64,000 bases of DNA from Gigaspora margarita (Eukaryota; Glomeromycota; Glomeromycetes; Diversisporales; Gigasporaceae), in NCBI GenBank assembly GCA_009809945.1, contig WTPW01000774.1, positions 101,380 through 165,379 on the forward strand. The letters run 5' to 3'. Below are positions 22,331 to 32,988 of the stretch, piece after piece; the first letter of the stretch is position 1, and the number at the start of each line of letters is the position of its first letter. The notes under the pieces were generated by a model that searched no databases, was not told the origin of the DNA, and saw only the letters and a program-made list of their open reading frames with translations. The position numbers and the translations under genes are program-made.

Positions 22331-22984
22331 GTCCTGCGGGTCGATAGCGTAGTAGTTGCGCTCCCAGAACATTAACCATTTCCATACACAAGATTGCCAG
22401 TTTAAGTCTTACGAACGGTAAATTTAACTACACACGATCATGTGAAGGACAGCTTGAATTAGGATGCTAGAACCATGTTTGGATGGCTCAGCCACATCTC
22501 AGGTTTGGCTGTGCTAGAGGTCTCGGATCAATTCAGACAGATGTTGTGTAACCTGCTCTAATGGGGTTTATGTCCTTGTTCGTTTTCTGCTGGCCTCAGG
22601 GGTGAAAAACTTCTAGAACAATTGAAATGAGGGCTCAAGTCTGGTCGAACTCGCCTGCTACTGGTGTTGGTGCTCTTTATGAATTCCCTGGATAGTTCCA
22701 GTAAAACCCCCCAGTTGGAAATGGGTTGGCCGATTGAGTTTGGTTGGAAAAAGTAAAAAATAGGTTGGCTTAGTACCGGTTAGCCACAGTAGAAATTAAA
22801 ATAAGTAATGGCTTAGTACCAGTTAGCCATGGTAAAAAATTAGAATAGATGCATATATGTAGACTATTACAAAATGTAGAGGGGCCCGGGTTGTCAGGCT
22901 CCCATGACCAAATAAAAAGACCTTAATAAAAGTTGCGCCAACTGTGCCTGCCCGGCCGACAGTGTGCTGGGTGGTTAAAATAAA
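22331..22984 (+). mobile_element. SINE-10 (head A, tail I variant)
   Basis: It starts gtcctgcgggtcgatagcgt, with B-box-like cagtttaagtc near 22398-22408. It ends gcgccaactgtgcctgcccg...gggtggttaaaataaa and A's, the same tail variant as SINE-2. The duplication aaaaaatgattgttcg is at 22315-22330 and about 22986-23001. It sits at the junction of two LINE fragments. Confidence 0.88.
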
Positions 22985-22999
22985 AAAAAAATGATTGTT

Positions 23000-24722
23000 C
23001 GATTTTGATACCTTTAAGCCTTTTTTCTAGTGTGCAGAGGAGAGGTTCAAAAGTGAGGATGTAAAGCGAGGGGGAGAGAGGGTCCCCTTGTCTGACCCCT
23101 CATTCTACTGCAAATAGTGATGAAAGCCCTTTCTTTCCGATAATATAGGCTTCTTGATTTTGAAACAAGTTACCAACCATCTTAATTATACTAGGATCAA
23201 AGTTCATTTTGGACATTGTTAACTTCAAAAACTCATAGTTAATCCAATCGAAGGCCTTCTTCTGGTCCACTAGTAGCAGCAAGTTTTGCTTAGATGGGTC
23301 TGGTTGGTTGCACATCGTGCTAATAATGTCCAGAGCCATGTCTGTAATTACTCTGTCTTTAATGAAACCTATTTAATGAGGCAGAATAATTACTTTGCAG
23401 ACTTCATTTAACCTTCCTGCTATGATTTTCATGAATATCTTGGTGTTCGAGTTTGCCAAAGAAATTGGCTGCCAATTCTCTAACATTTCTTTGTTTTCAG
23501 ACTTCTTCAGTATGAGCATTATCATATTTTTATACCAAGAGATCAGCATTATTCCTGACTCAAGAACGTGATTAAATACTGATTCTAGAGCGGGGTTACT
23601 ATACCCACAAACTCCTTGTAAAACTCGTATGTAAGGCCATCAGTACTAGGAGACTTGTTGTTTGGGAGTGATTTAATCGCTTGGTCTATTTCTTCCTTTG
23701 TTATATATTTTTTTAGGTTTGCATTCATTTCCATGCTGACTTGAGGTAGATCCCTCGTCAAATTCTCTGCCAGCTGCAGATCCCATTCCTCTTTTTTGTA
23801 AATGTTTTTATATTCCTCTTTTATATAATCTAGAGTGTTCACACATTTATTTCTATGTTCCTCTGGGATTATAATCAAATTTTCACAATTGCCTTCTTTT
23901 CTAACCTTATAACGTGAGAAAAAGAACTTGGTCGATTTTTCTCCATCGTTCTTTTGAGCAGAGGTGCCACTTGTCCGCTAATGCTGCAGTTTCTTCGTAT
24001 AATTTGTCTGTTAGGCTGGCGAGCTCATGATTATTCTTTGGACTTAATCCTTGTTTTGCCTTTTCTTCTTTGAGATGAATACTCTTATTATCGATTGCAG
24101 CCTTAGTTTACATCCATCCCAGTGTTCTGCTGCATTTCCTGACTCAAGTTCAGCTTTTAATTCTTTGACCAGGGGTTCGTTTCCAAAAATTTCTTTGTCC
24201 AGTTTCCAGATAGGGCTACCATATGTTTCAGCTTCGGAGAACAGCACACATGTCACAAGTAAGTGGTCTGAGTTACTGAATTTCATCATTACCTCTGAGA
24301 TTAAGTGGCTTTGTTCTATCCCTACAAAGATATAATCGATGCATGTACTCATTATCTTGTTGTCCTGAGTATTTTAGAGGTATGTTAAAAAGGAACTGAT
24401 CTTTGAGCATTTGGCTACATTAAAAAATTCTGATATTTTTTCTTCATGAATTCCCCTGGAGGGGTCTTGTTGTGGTTCTGCTTGTTGAGTTCAGATTTAG
24501 GTTAAAATCTCCTGCTATGCTATTAATACTGTCCTACTTCTGTATTGGAGTCCAATCGCTGAGGAGTTTGATTCTGTCTGGCTGATGCGAGGGAGTGTAT
24601 ACATTGGTGATGGTAAAGGAATGGCCTTTAACTAAAAATTCTGTTCTTATGACTCTATCGTCCATGTCTATTTTAATTGCTTTAAATTCTATTTCTTTAT
24701 TTCCAGCTAATATACATCAGCG
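23000..24722 (-). mobile_element. LINE E fragment with broken ORF2
   Basis: Minus-strand internal piece of a LINE lineage distinct from A, B and C. From 24720 downward it holds part of the endonuclease (CIDYIFVGIEQSH, FSNSDHLLVTC with intact SDH, 24352-24044). The linker and first reverse-transcriptase motif follow (NKSPSTDGLTYEFYKE, 23878-23585), then LLLVDQKKAFDWINYEFL (23339-23100). The RT ends near 23000, before YADD. Frameshifts and stops separate the parts. Both ends are lost. Confidence 0.75.
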
Positions 24723-25016
24723 AATTATATATACGTAATCTAACGTAAGATATTATGGCCTGTAAACTAACGTAGAGGTCTAATCCGATGAATGTTTTAT
24801 TTAAATATTCACTGAATATTTGAATATTTGAATATATAAAATTTTCACCAAATGAATATTCGAATATTTAAAATTTTCACTAAATATATTCATTGAATAT
24901 TCATTGAATATATATATATTAAAAGTAGCAAATTTTGATATTAATAATCAAATATGATTGGCTAATTTTTGTATAATAAATTCTAATTANTTAAAANATA
25001 TATATAACTAATTTTT

Positions 25017-25742
25017 TTTTTTTTTTTTTTAAAACCAGGGTAGGTATTTCTCCCTGGCGCAGAGTGGCACACTTTTTATTGTCTATTGGTCATGGAACCT
25101 GGGGACGGGTCCCTTACATTTTTTAATTACAATTTTGTGTTTTATATTACTATACTATCCTATTTAATTCTGTCCTACGAAGTCTGTCCTACCTAATCCT
25201 CCTTCATCCGGTTTCCCTGGCTGAGTCCAGCCGGTCCGTCATCCGGTGTGCCCCAACCGAAGTCTTCTAGATCAGCTTTAAGGAGTTAGTTTACTCCACC
25301 GGTATGCTTGATAGGTCCATTTTTCGTCTGCCCCAGGTACTCCTTTTCAGAGTTTGGATCAGGTTCGGATATCCCTCGTGGGACTTGCCTAATTTTGTTG
25401 TCAACACCGTGTTTTGTACCTTGCAACCGGAATTTCACCAGGAGTATTCTTTGTTCAACCGGAATTCCACCGGAAGTATTCTTTGTTCTACCGGAATTTT
25501 GCCGGAAGTATTTTTTATTTTCTTTTTTGTCCGGATCTTCACTAGGGGTCCAATTTTCATATGCCATATCTTCATAGAGCATCTAAATGTGGTTATAAGC
25601 CCGCACGCGGTCCTAGCACCCTGGTTCAGCCAGTCCGTCTCGTGACTCCGTGTAGAATTAATGTTCCTAGTGGGGCTTGAACTGGCGACCTTACGTTTGG
25701 GGACCTGGTAGCGTAACCACTACGCTATGACCCGCAGGTCTG
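25017..25742 (-). mobile_element. SINE-11 (head B, tail II)
   Basis: At the left a long T-run is followed by aaaaccagggtaggtatttc and tccctggcgcagagtggcac (tail II complement). At the right is the head-B complement, ending gacccgcaggtct. The duplication tataactaattttt is at 25003-25016 and 25743-25756. The body has three ggaattccggt minisatellite units (25425-25515). Frames on both strands at 25286-25645 are translations of this repeat. Confidence 0.88.
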
Positions 25743-25970
25743 TATAACTAATTTTTAATACCAAATTTTTTTTTTATTTTAACCTCCCGGTGTAAAGCCG
25801 ATCGGGCGCAGTTGGCGCATCTTTATTTAATTTCAGTATAAGTATAACATTGTCGGACCCTATTGGCCCTTCTTATTCGTTTACAGATGATTTTTGCATG
25901 AAGTTTTTGACCTATCTATACTTGACTTTATTTACTAGCTATCTAACCATATGCTAACTATTTTCCTTTA

Positions 25971-26966
25971 TTATATCTGGTTTTCCAGGTCCCGGTCCCC
26001 TTTTGCCAGTTTTATACAGCAGAATACCGCCTTTTCTTTAACCGACTTTCCTTCCAGCCCTGAGTATAGGAGTTTAATTTCTTTTCAGAGGCGAGCTTCC
26101 ACTCGTCTTCTCGCTGTGTCGGGGGATAAGAGCTCCTCACCCCAACGGAAGGTCGTGTATAAGCACCATAATTCGTATACTACCAACGTGTGCAACCATA
26201 CAGTAGCTTTTTTATCTTTGGCCATTACTATGTTTCCCGCTGTAAAGATTTCTTCTGACTTTTTGGGAGGGGGTTCTCCGTTCGTTCTTTCCAGATATTT
26301 GTACACGGTTTCCCAGATCATCATACTCACGTGACATTCGTAGCTAAAGTGTTCAATTTTTTGTAACTCCCCTTCACACCAAGGGCATTCTCCTTTTTCT
26401 TTTTCTTCTACATGTCTCAGACGGTAACCCAGGGGTAGGGCTCTGTGGAATAATCGCCACATGATATCCAGTTTATTATTCATTACTTGTTTCTGAATTA
26501 GCCAGTTGGGAGGCTGCGGCTTCGCACCCTGCTTCCCTGCCCCAGCTGTCAAAGCCTTATTGCACAAAGTTTTCATGCAGTTCTAGGTTGTAATCTGTGA
26601 CCCTTTCCAATCCCCAACTTTAATCAGTGATCCTTCCCAGGGCCAGCTGCTCGTTGCTAAGATTTCTCCTTTTACCTTATGCCAAGCTTTAACGTATGGT
26701 TTCCAATCTAACGGGCATGCTTTAAGGGTTATCGGGACCGTCTTTAGGGCCTGTAAAGGGCTTATGTCCCGTTTGGCTTTCATTAGCTTTGTGATCATTT
26801 CTCTTTACACAGAAGCCCAGGCTGTACTACCCGAGATCAACCTTATCCAAACTGAGACTAACCTAGCATCTAAGAGATCCCTCGTACAAGGAGCCTCTAG
26901 TCCATATTCCTCATATTCTTTTTGAAATGTCGTGAATTTTGGCAACATTTTGGATTTGTATTTTAT
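25971..26966 (-). pseudogene. LINE C1 ORF2 C-terminal part (Cys/His domain), frameshifted
   Basis: Two open pieces: 26798-26583, then 26576 to the stop at 25971. The second holds GKQ..NNKLDIMWRLFHRALPLGYRLRHVEEKEKGEC in outline, then CPWCEGELQKIEHFSYEC, the C-x2-C...H...C motif typical of the C terminus of LINE ORF2 proteins. The stop position agrees with the C2 copy (39522-39524). Frameshifts near 26960, 26800 and 26580 separate it from the reverse transcriptase. Confidence 0.8.
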
Positions 26967-28742
26967 TCAATTTGACAACATGTAATCTATTATTCCGATT
27001 TGTTTTCTCGTTGGGGGGCATAAGTATGCCGCATACCAAATCCGTGAAAGTACTAGGGTTTTAGCTACAAGTATTTTTCCTCTAAATGATAGGTTTCTTT
27101 TGCTGAATTTTTCTATAAGCCATTTTATTTCCGCTACTTTGTTTGTCCAGTAATTCTTTTCAGGTAAACCGTCTCTCCTTATCTCATATCCCAGGATATT
27201 AAACATTTCTTCTTCCTTTATCAGCCCATAGTCTTTTATATCGTTAAGTTCTATTCTTTCTGCTGTTGCTGTTAAAGGTATTATTTTGGACTTCTTTTTA
27301 TTAATCTTCACATTCGAGGCCGCCTCATATGTCCGCAACAGTTTATTCAGGTTGCTCCAGTCTGATCTAGTGCCCAGGCCAATTGATAGATCATCTGCAT
27401 AGGCGGCTAGCTTGAAATGAGAGCTCCCTAAGGGCAGCCCTATGATCTGTTTCTTGATTTGTACCAGTAAAGGCTCGAAGGCTATTATATATAGTAGAGG
27501 GGATAGAGGGTCACCTTGCTGCACCCCTCTTCCCACCTTGAAAGGTCTGGACAGTTTGTTATTTCCTATGATATACGTTTCTTGATTTGCATGTAAATTG
27601 CCTACGATTTCAATAAATTGTGTGTGAAAGTTCATTTTCCTTAGAACTCCCTTGAGGTAGTCATGGTTGACCCTATCAAAAGCTTTTGCCTGGTCGATTA
27701 AAAATAACCAGTGTTGGTCAGAAGATTCTCTGTGAGACCTTAACGTCGTCAAGATGTCGAGAACCGTGTCCGTGATTAACCTTCCTGAAATAAAGCCCTG
27801 TTGATGTATTGCAATTATATCCTTGCAGACTACATTTAGCCTGCCTGCTATTATTTTCATAAAGATTTTTGCGTCAGAGTTAACTAACGAGTTAGGGCGC
27901 CAGTTACCAATCTCTTCTAGGTTTTCTTCTTTTTTGGGGATCAGGATTATCATGTTTTTGTGCCATGATAATGGCATTTTGCCCTTCAACAAGACCTTAT
28001 TAAAAACTTCTTCTAGGATTGGGGCAATCTTGTCCGCAAAAATTTTATAGAATTCATAAGTTAGCCCATCAGTACCAGGTGACTTGTTATTAGGTAGAGA
28101 AAGCATTGTCTGATATATCTCTTCTCTGGTAATTTTCTGGGTTAATAGATCGTTACCCACATCGTCAACTTGAGGAAGGTCACTTGTAATCTTTCGGAAA
28201 GATTCCTGACAGATCTCTTCAGATTTATATAGTTCTTCGTAAAAATCTCTAATATATTCGAGGGTGTCGCTCCCTTCGACCGATTCAGGGATTTTAACAC
28301 TATCTGGACAACTAACTGTCTTTTTAGCTTTATAGTAAGCATAAAAATATTTTGTGGAGCATTCCCCTTTTTCTATCCACCGAGCCTTGGACCTTCTACA
28401 CCAATTTTCGGCTGATAATTCTGCTGCCACATTTATCTGAGACCGCAGTTCTTCTATTTTCCTGAGTGTGGTCTCGGTAGCCATTCCACTGACTGCCTTT
28501 TGTTTTAATCTAACAATTTTTTTATTTAGGATCTCTATCTTTTTTTCCAGAGGTTTGGGTCGTCTGAATGCCCTAATTATAGACTGTATTGTTAATTTAC
28601 ACATATCCCAGTCTTCTATAGCTTCATTGTCCTCCAGTTCAGCAATCACCTCCTCTTTTATTCTACTATTTTCTAAACAGTTTTTGTCAAACCTCCAGCT
28701 TTGAGAAGAACGGTTTTTTTTGGGGCAGTCTTTAATGTGCAT
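26967..28742 (-). CDS. LINE C1 ORF2 central part: reverse transcriptase, 591 codons open
   Basis: This is the longest open frame in the window. Residues 1-190 are the charged linker after the endonuclease. Then come NNKSPGTDGLTYEFYK (about 222-237), the IPKKEENLEEIGNWRP block, QQGFISGRLITDTVLDIL, WLFLIDQAKAFDRVNH, GVQQGDPLSPLLYIIAFEPLL and the catalytic AAYADDLSIGLG (YADD at residues 448-451, 27390-27401). It ends in the thumb region KRNLSFRGKILVAKTLVLSRIW. It copies LINE RNA at the nicked target. The listed ATG is an internal Met, and the real protein would start in the endonuclease. All catalytic Asp are present, but the usual R of GVRQGDPLSP is Q. Confidence 0.88.
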   Translation of the reverse strand: MHIKDCPKKNRSSQSWRFDKNCLENSRIKEEVIAELEDNEAIEDWDMCKLTIQSIIRAFRRPKPLEKKIEILNKKIVRLKQKAVSGMATETTLRKIEELRSQINVAAELSAENWCRRSKARWIEKGECSTKYFYAYYKAKKTVSCPDSVKIPESVEGSDTLEYIRDFYEELYKSEEICQESFRKITSDLPQVDDVGNDLLTQKITREEIYQTMLSLPNNKSPGTDGLTYEFYKIFADKIAPILEEVFNKVLLKGKMPLSWHKNMIILIPKKEENLEEIGNWRPNSLVNSDAKIFMKIIAGRLNVVCKDIIAIHQQGFISGRLITDTVLDILTTLRSHRESSDQHWLFLIDQAKAFDRVNHDYLKGVLRKMNFHTQFIEIVGNLHANQETYIIGNNKLSRPFKVGRGVQQGDPLSPLLYIIAFEPLLVQIKKQIIGLPLGSSHFKLAAYADDLSIGLGTRSDWSNLNKLLRTYEAASNVKINKKKSKIIPLTATAERIELNDIKDYGLIKEEEMFNILGYEIRRDGLPEKNYWTNKVAEIKWLIEKFSKRNLSFRGKILVAKTLVLSRIWYAAYLCPPTRKQIGIIDYMLSN

Positions 28743-29416
28743 TCTAATAAGAGTTGGTCTGAATTTCCAAATCTTAATGCTACATTATCGATCAGTTCGT
28801 TCCGCCCAGCTTCTAAAAAGATATAATCTATATATGTGGCCATGGTCTGCCCCCCTTGCGTGTTCTGGTAATACGTAAGGAAAGGTTTTTCTTGTGAATT
28901 TTCTGCTACGTTAACAATCGCGTGTCCATTCCAACATTAGTCCCCTTGATGGGTCGTGTTGTGGTGGTGATTGACTGATTCTGTTATTAATTGGGTCAAT
29001 GTTCATGTTAAAGTCCCCCGCCATAATATTTATGGCTTCGGGTTTTATTAATGGAGTCCACGATTTAAAAAATTCTGTCCTATCCGCAGAGACTGGAGGG
29101 GCGTAAACGTTTGTAATTGAATATTTTTGTCCTTTATAACGGAAGTTTGTAGTAATTATTCTTCCGTCTAGAGAAGTATCGATGTCTTTGAATTCTATAT
29201 CTTTATTGCCTGCGAGAATAGCGGTCTTAGTTGTCCATATGGAGTCATAAATCCATTGTTTTTTTTAGGAAATTTCTCACTTTTTCGTTACTCGTATTAG
29301 TTTCTTGTAAAAAAATTATGTCAAATTTATGAGATTTCAAAATAGTAAACGTTGTCTCTGTTATTTAACCCCTTTACATTCAATGTTGCTAATTTTAATT
29401 TCATTTGTGGAGGCAT
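28743..29416 (-). pseudogene. LINE C1 ORF2 N-terminal part: APE-type endonuclease, frameshifted
   Basis: The start ATG is at 29416 (MPPQMKLKLATLNVKGLNN in the C2 copy), about 30 bp after the end of ORF1. An indel near 29350 breaks the frame early. Blocks for FLQETN, ILAGNKDIEF, NVYAPP-like and MAGDFN are readable. A 2-bp loss relative to C2 near 28920 (cgcgattgtt versus cgctactttgtt) shifts the frame again. The terminal block reads GNSDQLLLE, so the catalytic His of the SDH triad is Gln. Confidence 0.8.
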
Positions 29417-29444
29417 TGTTTTATAAAGGGTTTGTGTTACCAAT

Positions 29445-30278
29445 CTAATGTTTTGATTGGTTCTTTTCCTTATTGCTTGCATAAGGGACTGTTCTTTTGT
29501 CTTCCTGTTTAAGTGATGATCCTGCTTTTCTGGATTTCAGTTTTTTGTGTGTCACTAGCATGAATTCATTTTGTTCCATTTCTGTTACTTGAGAGAACAT
29601 GTTTGTCTGAATTTCCTCGATTATAGTGTCCTTCTCTACAGTCGCTGGCTGCGGGAGCTTTTGTTCTCTTGATTCTCCGTACGCCAGAGAAAGTTCATCT
29701 TTTAATGGTTCAGAGACCATTGGTATCTGTTCCTCTTTTGGTAAGGCCGTGGGAACTGATGTGGCAGCTGACTCTTCAGTGGGGAGAAATTCTTCCCCTG
29801 CAGGTGAACTTGCAGCAATTGGGGGGTAGCATCTTCCTCCATGATGTCAGTTTCCTTTTCCTCTCCTGCTTCTTCGGATTCATTCTGTACATCTTGTAAC
29901 ACCTCATCTGTGTGCATGTTTACTAGCTCGTGAGTAGTATCCTGTTCTGGTTCGTCAGTGATCTCAATTTCCTCATTTGTCGTATTACTATTCCTGTGTC
30001 TATAGAATTCCCTTCTGAGGGCTACAGACTCATGAAATTGCTGGCAGTCTTTCTTAATATGTCCTGTTGCTTCATAGAAGTAACAGACTTTAGCAGCCGA
30101 CCTCCATTCTGTTGTAACTTTATTGTCCCAGACGTGCGTAAACCTGGGAATTCTCTCCTCGAGGTCCGAGTCATCCGTTGACTCGAAGGTTATGATCCAT
30201 TGATCTGAGATGTAAGGTGTGCCATCGATTAATAGCAGCTTAATGGTGACTATTTTTCTGATATTGGAAAGGCATCTA
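29445..30278 (-). pseudogene. LINE C1 ORF1 C-terminal part with altered zinc knuckle
   Basis: Continuation of ORF1 after a frameshift near 30280. It contains the DQWIITFES block (30175-30215), the knuckle at 30044-30085, and an acidic/polar tail with an open block at 29720-29445. The knuckle reads CYFYEATGHIKKDC: the second Cys codon is TAT, while the C2 copy has TGT. This would abolish zinc binding. Confidence 0.8.
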
Positions 30279-31178
30279 CTAGTGCGTCCGACACCTTATT
30301 TTGTTACCAAGGGGCACGTTTCGACACTTGATCGATAGAAAGGTTTTCTGGGCATCAACCGGTATGTGTCCATGATATGTCCTTTTTATAATTTCAGTAC
30401 CTTTTGCTGCGTATTGCTTTAAAGTATTCCTGTCTTTGAAAACTACTTCTAGGTGGGTCCTACGGCCTCTTACATGGTGCTGCATTGCAGCACAGATGTC
30501 ATATTTCGCAGTGTTGAAAAGGGATTCCATTATTTTATTGAAGGAACTATGAATCCCACTGATGTCTATGATTAGTGCATTTTCGTTTTTTGATTTGATA
30601 AGCTTGCAGGGTGAGAAGGAGGTGTAAGTGGAACGGCCCCTCTTTAATTTGGGGAATAGTGAGGACCAAGCTTTTTCCCTTGGTGGGTTTGTTGCGTTTT
30701 GTCTTGTGTTGCTTCTGTCCCAACGGCTTGTAGGTTGCTCAGGTGTTTCGTGGTCTGACAGGACCAACATTTCATCTATATTTTCGTAAAAACAGTCTTC
30801 TGGAAGACCTTCCAGCCCTTTCGGGTTCTCATCGTTTGTGTTATTAAATTTAGTTTCTTCTGCTATGTCTTGTTTCTCTCCCTGTGGTTTGTCCAAATTG
30901 GCATCGACCCAGGGGTTAACCGTGTTCGTGATATCTTTAAATTTTTCAGTTTCTTCTTCGATCATTTCGTCCCAGTTTTGTTTTGTATTATTCACATTTG
31001 CGGCGGTAGTATATTTCTCTTTTGGCTCGTTCGGGGCCGTGTTTTCTGTTTGTTCTACTGTGGGCGGCAAAAAAACTGCGTTCTCTTTGTTTTCTATGTT
31101 TAACGTGTCTATTTGTGTTTCGAGCTTGGTTTTTTTCAACTTTTTTTCGCGCGAGTTTCCTTCTTCGAGTCCTTCCAT
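30279..31178 (-). CDS. LINE C1 ORF1 N-terminal part, 299 codons open
   Basis: The start is at 31178 (MEGLEEGNSREKKLKKTKLE), about 140 nt inside the element, and matches the start used by C2 (34478). Residues 1-165 are polar and probably disordered. From about residue 168 the conserved ORF1 core begins (KAWSSLFPKLKRGRSTYTSF, NENALIIDISGIHSSFNKIM, RGRRTHLEVVFKDR, HGHIPVDAQKTFLSIKCRNV). The zinc knuckle follows after a frameshift. The family role is RNA binding and chaperoning in the retrotransposition particle. Confidence 0.8.
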   Translation of the reverse strand: MEGLEEGNSREKKLKKTKLETQIDTLNIENKENAVFLPPTVEQTENTAPNEPKEKYTTAANVNNTKQNWDEMIEEETEKFKDITNTVNPWVDANLDKPQGEKQDIAEETKFNNTNDENPKGLEGLPEDCFYENIDEMLVLSDHETPEQPTSRWDRSNTRQNATNPPREKAWSSLFPKLKRGRSTYTSFSPCKLIKSKNENALIIDISGIHSSFNKIMESLFNTAKYDICAAMQHHVRGRRTHLEVVFKDRNTLKQYAAKGTEIIKRTYHGHIPVDAQKTFLSIKCRNVPLGNKIRCRTH

Positions 31179-31719
31179 TTTGTGCTTCCTGCTTGTCCGG
31201 GACGGGCCCCTGCCTTGTATGTCTGTGCTGACTGTTCTAGCGCGGCCTGTTTCTGTATAATAATAAAATGAAAAACAACTCCTCCTAACTTTATGTGGTC
31301 AGGAGAGAGTGCGTATAGATCTTAATACCAAATTTTTAAATATATATAAACTTTAAAATATTATAACTTTTATAATTATAAATTAAATAAATATCTACTT
31401 CAACAAAATTGTGGCTTTGAATTAAGACTTCAAATTTCTTAAGAAGAATTTTTTAAAATTATTTGTTTTTGAATATTTAATGAATATTCAGTGAATATTC
31501 ATTGAATATTTTCAAAATTTTTGAATGAATATTTGAATATTAAAAAGATTGACCAAATAAATATCCGAATACAAAATTTTTGACCAAATAAGACCTCTAA
31601 TCTTACGAATATCTTATGTTTGATACGATTTTTTACGTTATATATTATGTTATATTACAGTTATATTATGGAATTTATAGCACAATATTGCAAAATAGAC
31701 CAAATAAAAAAAATGCAAA

Positions 31720-31862
31720 TCCAGGGGTTGCAGCAGGCAATAATTTGCATATTGTGTGATGTTTTCACATTGTTTTAAAATTTTTAAAATAAATAAACGA
31801 GGGGTCGCAGCAGGCAATAATTTGCATATTGTGTGATGTTTTAAAATTTTTAAAAAATAAAT
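31720..31862. repeat. Tandem pair (~77-bp unit)
   Basis: The block ggggttgcagcaggcaataa..tttgcatattgtgtgatgttt appears at about 31723 and again at about 31801. Each is followed by taaaatttttaaaataaata. AT-rich flanks extend from 31608 to 31998 and show no other feature. Confidence 0.7.
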
Positions 31863-31998
31863 AAATGATATATATATTCATATAATCATGTTTTTTTCAG
31901 GTTTTTACAATAATTCACAAGGTTTTGCATAAAATTTTATATTTTTTTATTATTATTATACATTATATTTTATATTTATTAATAAATATATATATATA

Positions 31999-32974
31999 TT
32001 TTTTAAACCAGGACGGGCCATACTCCCCTGGGTGCAGAGTGGCGCACTTATTGGTCATGGGGCCCTGTGGGCCCCTACATTTTTACATTACATTTTTTGT
32101 TTCTATTACTATACTAGGCTATCAATTTTTGTCCTACGAAGTCTATCCTACCCTACTCCTCCTTCGTCCAGTTTTACCTGGCTGAGTCCAGCCGGTCCGT
32201 CATCTGGTGCGTCCTAACTAAAGTATCCCAGACAGCTTTAAGGAGTTAGATTATTCTACTGGTATGCTTAATAGGTCCATTTTTCTTCTGCCCCAGGTAT
32301 TCCCTTTTGAGATTGGGTTAGGTTCGGTTATTCCTTGTGGGACTATTTTCCTGATTTGGTGTCTAACACTGTGTTTGTACCGTGCAACCAGAATTCCACC
32401 AGAAGTATCCCTAGTTCTACCGGAATTCTACTGGAATTTCACCAGAGGTATTCTTTATTTCCTTTTTTGGGGGTCGTCTAAAGCCAGGTGTGTTCACATG
32501 ATAAAAAGCCAATCAAATCATAAAATTTGAACTTTACGGATCAGCCCGACGAGACAAAAACAAAGAAAAAAAGTGAAAAACGCTGAAAATACAAGAAACG
32601 AGTGTCTAAACCTGTCTAGAAGCATTAATAAAAAATGTCGGGAAGACAATTTTACTTATAANANAAGCNNTAANCCTAACCCTAACTAACCCTTACCCTA
32701 ATTTTAATTAAATAATCAAAAACATATAAACGCACCTGGCTTTAGCCATCCCCTTTTTTGTCAGATCTTCACTAGGGGATTTTGTCTTTATATGCCATTT
32801 CCTCATAGAGCATCCAAATGTGGTTATAGACCCGCACACAGTCCTAGCACCCTGGTTCAGCCCATCTGTCTCATGACTCCGTGTAGAACTTAATGTTCCT
32901 AGTGGGACTTGAACCAGTAACCTTATGTTTGGGAACCTGGGAGCATAACTACTACGCTATTGACCCGCAGGTCT
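31999..32974 (-). mobile_element. SINE-12 (head B, tail II), interrupted
   Basis: The left end shows T's, then aaaccaggacgggccatact and cccctgggtgcagagtggcg (tail II). The right end is the head-B complement, ending cccgcaggtct. The flanking duplication is ataaatatatttttt-like (right copy 32975-32988; the left copy is expanded by TA slippage). A TIR element at 32470-32751 divides it. Without that insert it is about 690 bp. Confidence 0.82.
32470..32751. mobile_element. Small TIR element containing a telomere-like stretch
   Basis: The ends are GGGtcGtCTAAAGCCAGGTG and (complement) GGGatGgCTAAAGCCAGGTG. The duplication ccttttttg (9 bp) is at 32461-32469 and 32752-32760, and removal restores the SINE-12 body. 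Inside, 32674-32700 reads cctaaccctaactaaccctt, next to several ambiguous bases (32662-32675). The 9-bp TSD suggests a Mutator-type source. No coding region. Confidence 0.75.
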
Positions 32975-32988
32975 ATAAATATATTTTT

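Larger units (their letters stand above)
25771..31321 (-). mobile_element. LINE C1, full-length non-LTR retrotransposon
   Basis: The 16-bp duplication ttaataccaaattttt (25755-25770 and 31322-31337) brackets a complete element of about 5.55 kb. On its own strand the order is 5' UTR from 31321 (gatctatacgcactctctcc), ORF1 (from 31178), ORF2 (29416-25971) and a 3' UTR ending gcgccaactgcgcccgatcg...gggaggttaaaataaa plus A's. The full length and perfect duplication imply recent insertion by target-primed reverse transcription. A few frameshifts inactivate it. Confidence 0.92.
24773..31599. mobile_element. hAT-like foldback element split by a SINE and a full LINE
   Basis: The ends TAGAGGTCTAAT and (complement) TAGAGGTCTTAT form the TIR, with flanks aactaacg (24765-24772) and atcttacg (31600-31607) matching at 6 of 8 positions. 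The arms are made of gaatattcattgaatattt units in both orientations. SINE-11 and LINE C1 occupy the middle. Without them the element would be about 0.5 kb. The worn TSD suggests it is older than its insertions. Confidence 0.65.

Noticed and set aside
24840..24910. Regular repeats and spacers considered as a CRISPR-like array (gaatattc units, also ccattggtcc units at 14190)
   Set aside because: Units are too short and in both orientations, they lie in TIR elements, and the genome looks eukaryotic.
30838..31260. Plus-strand 140-codon Phe/Val/Ser-rich frame, also 34384-34785 minus
   Set aside because: Antisense shadow of LINE C ORF1; the same shadow appears in both copies because the sense strand is conserved.
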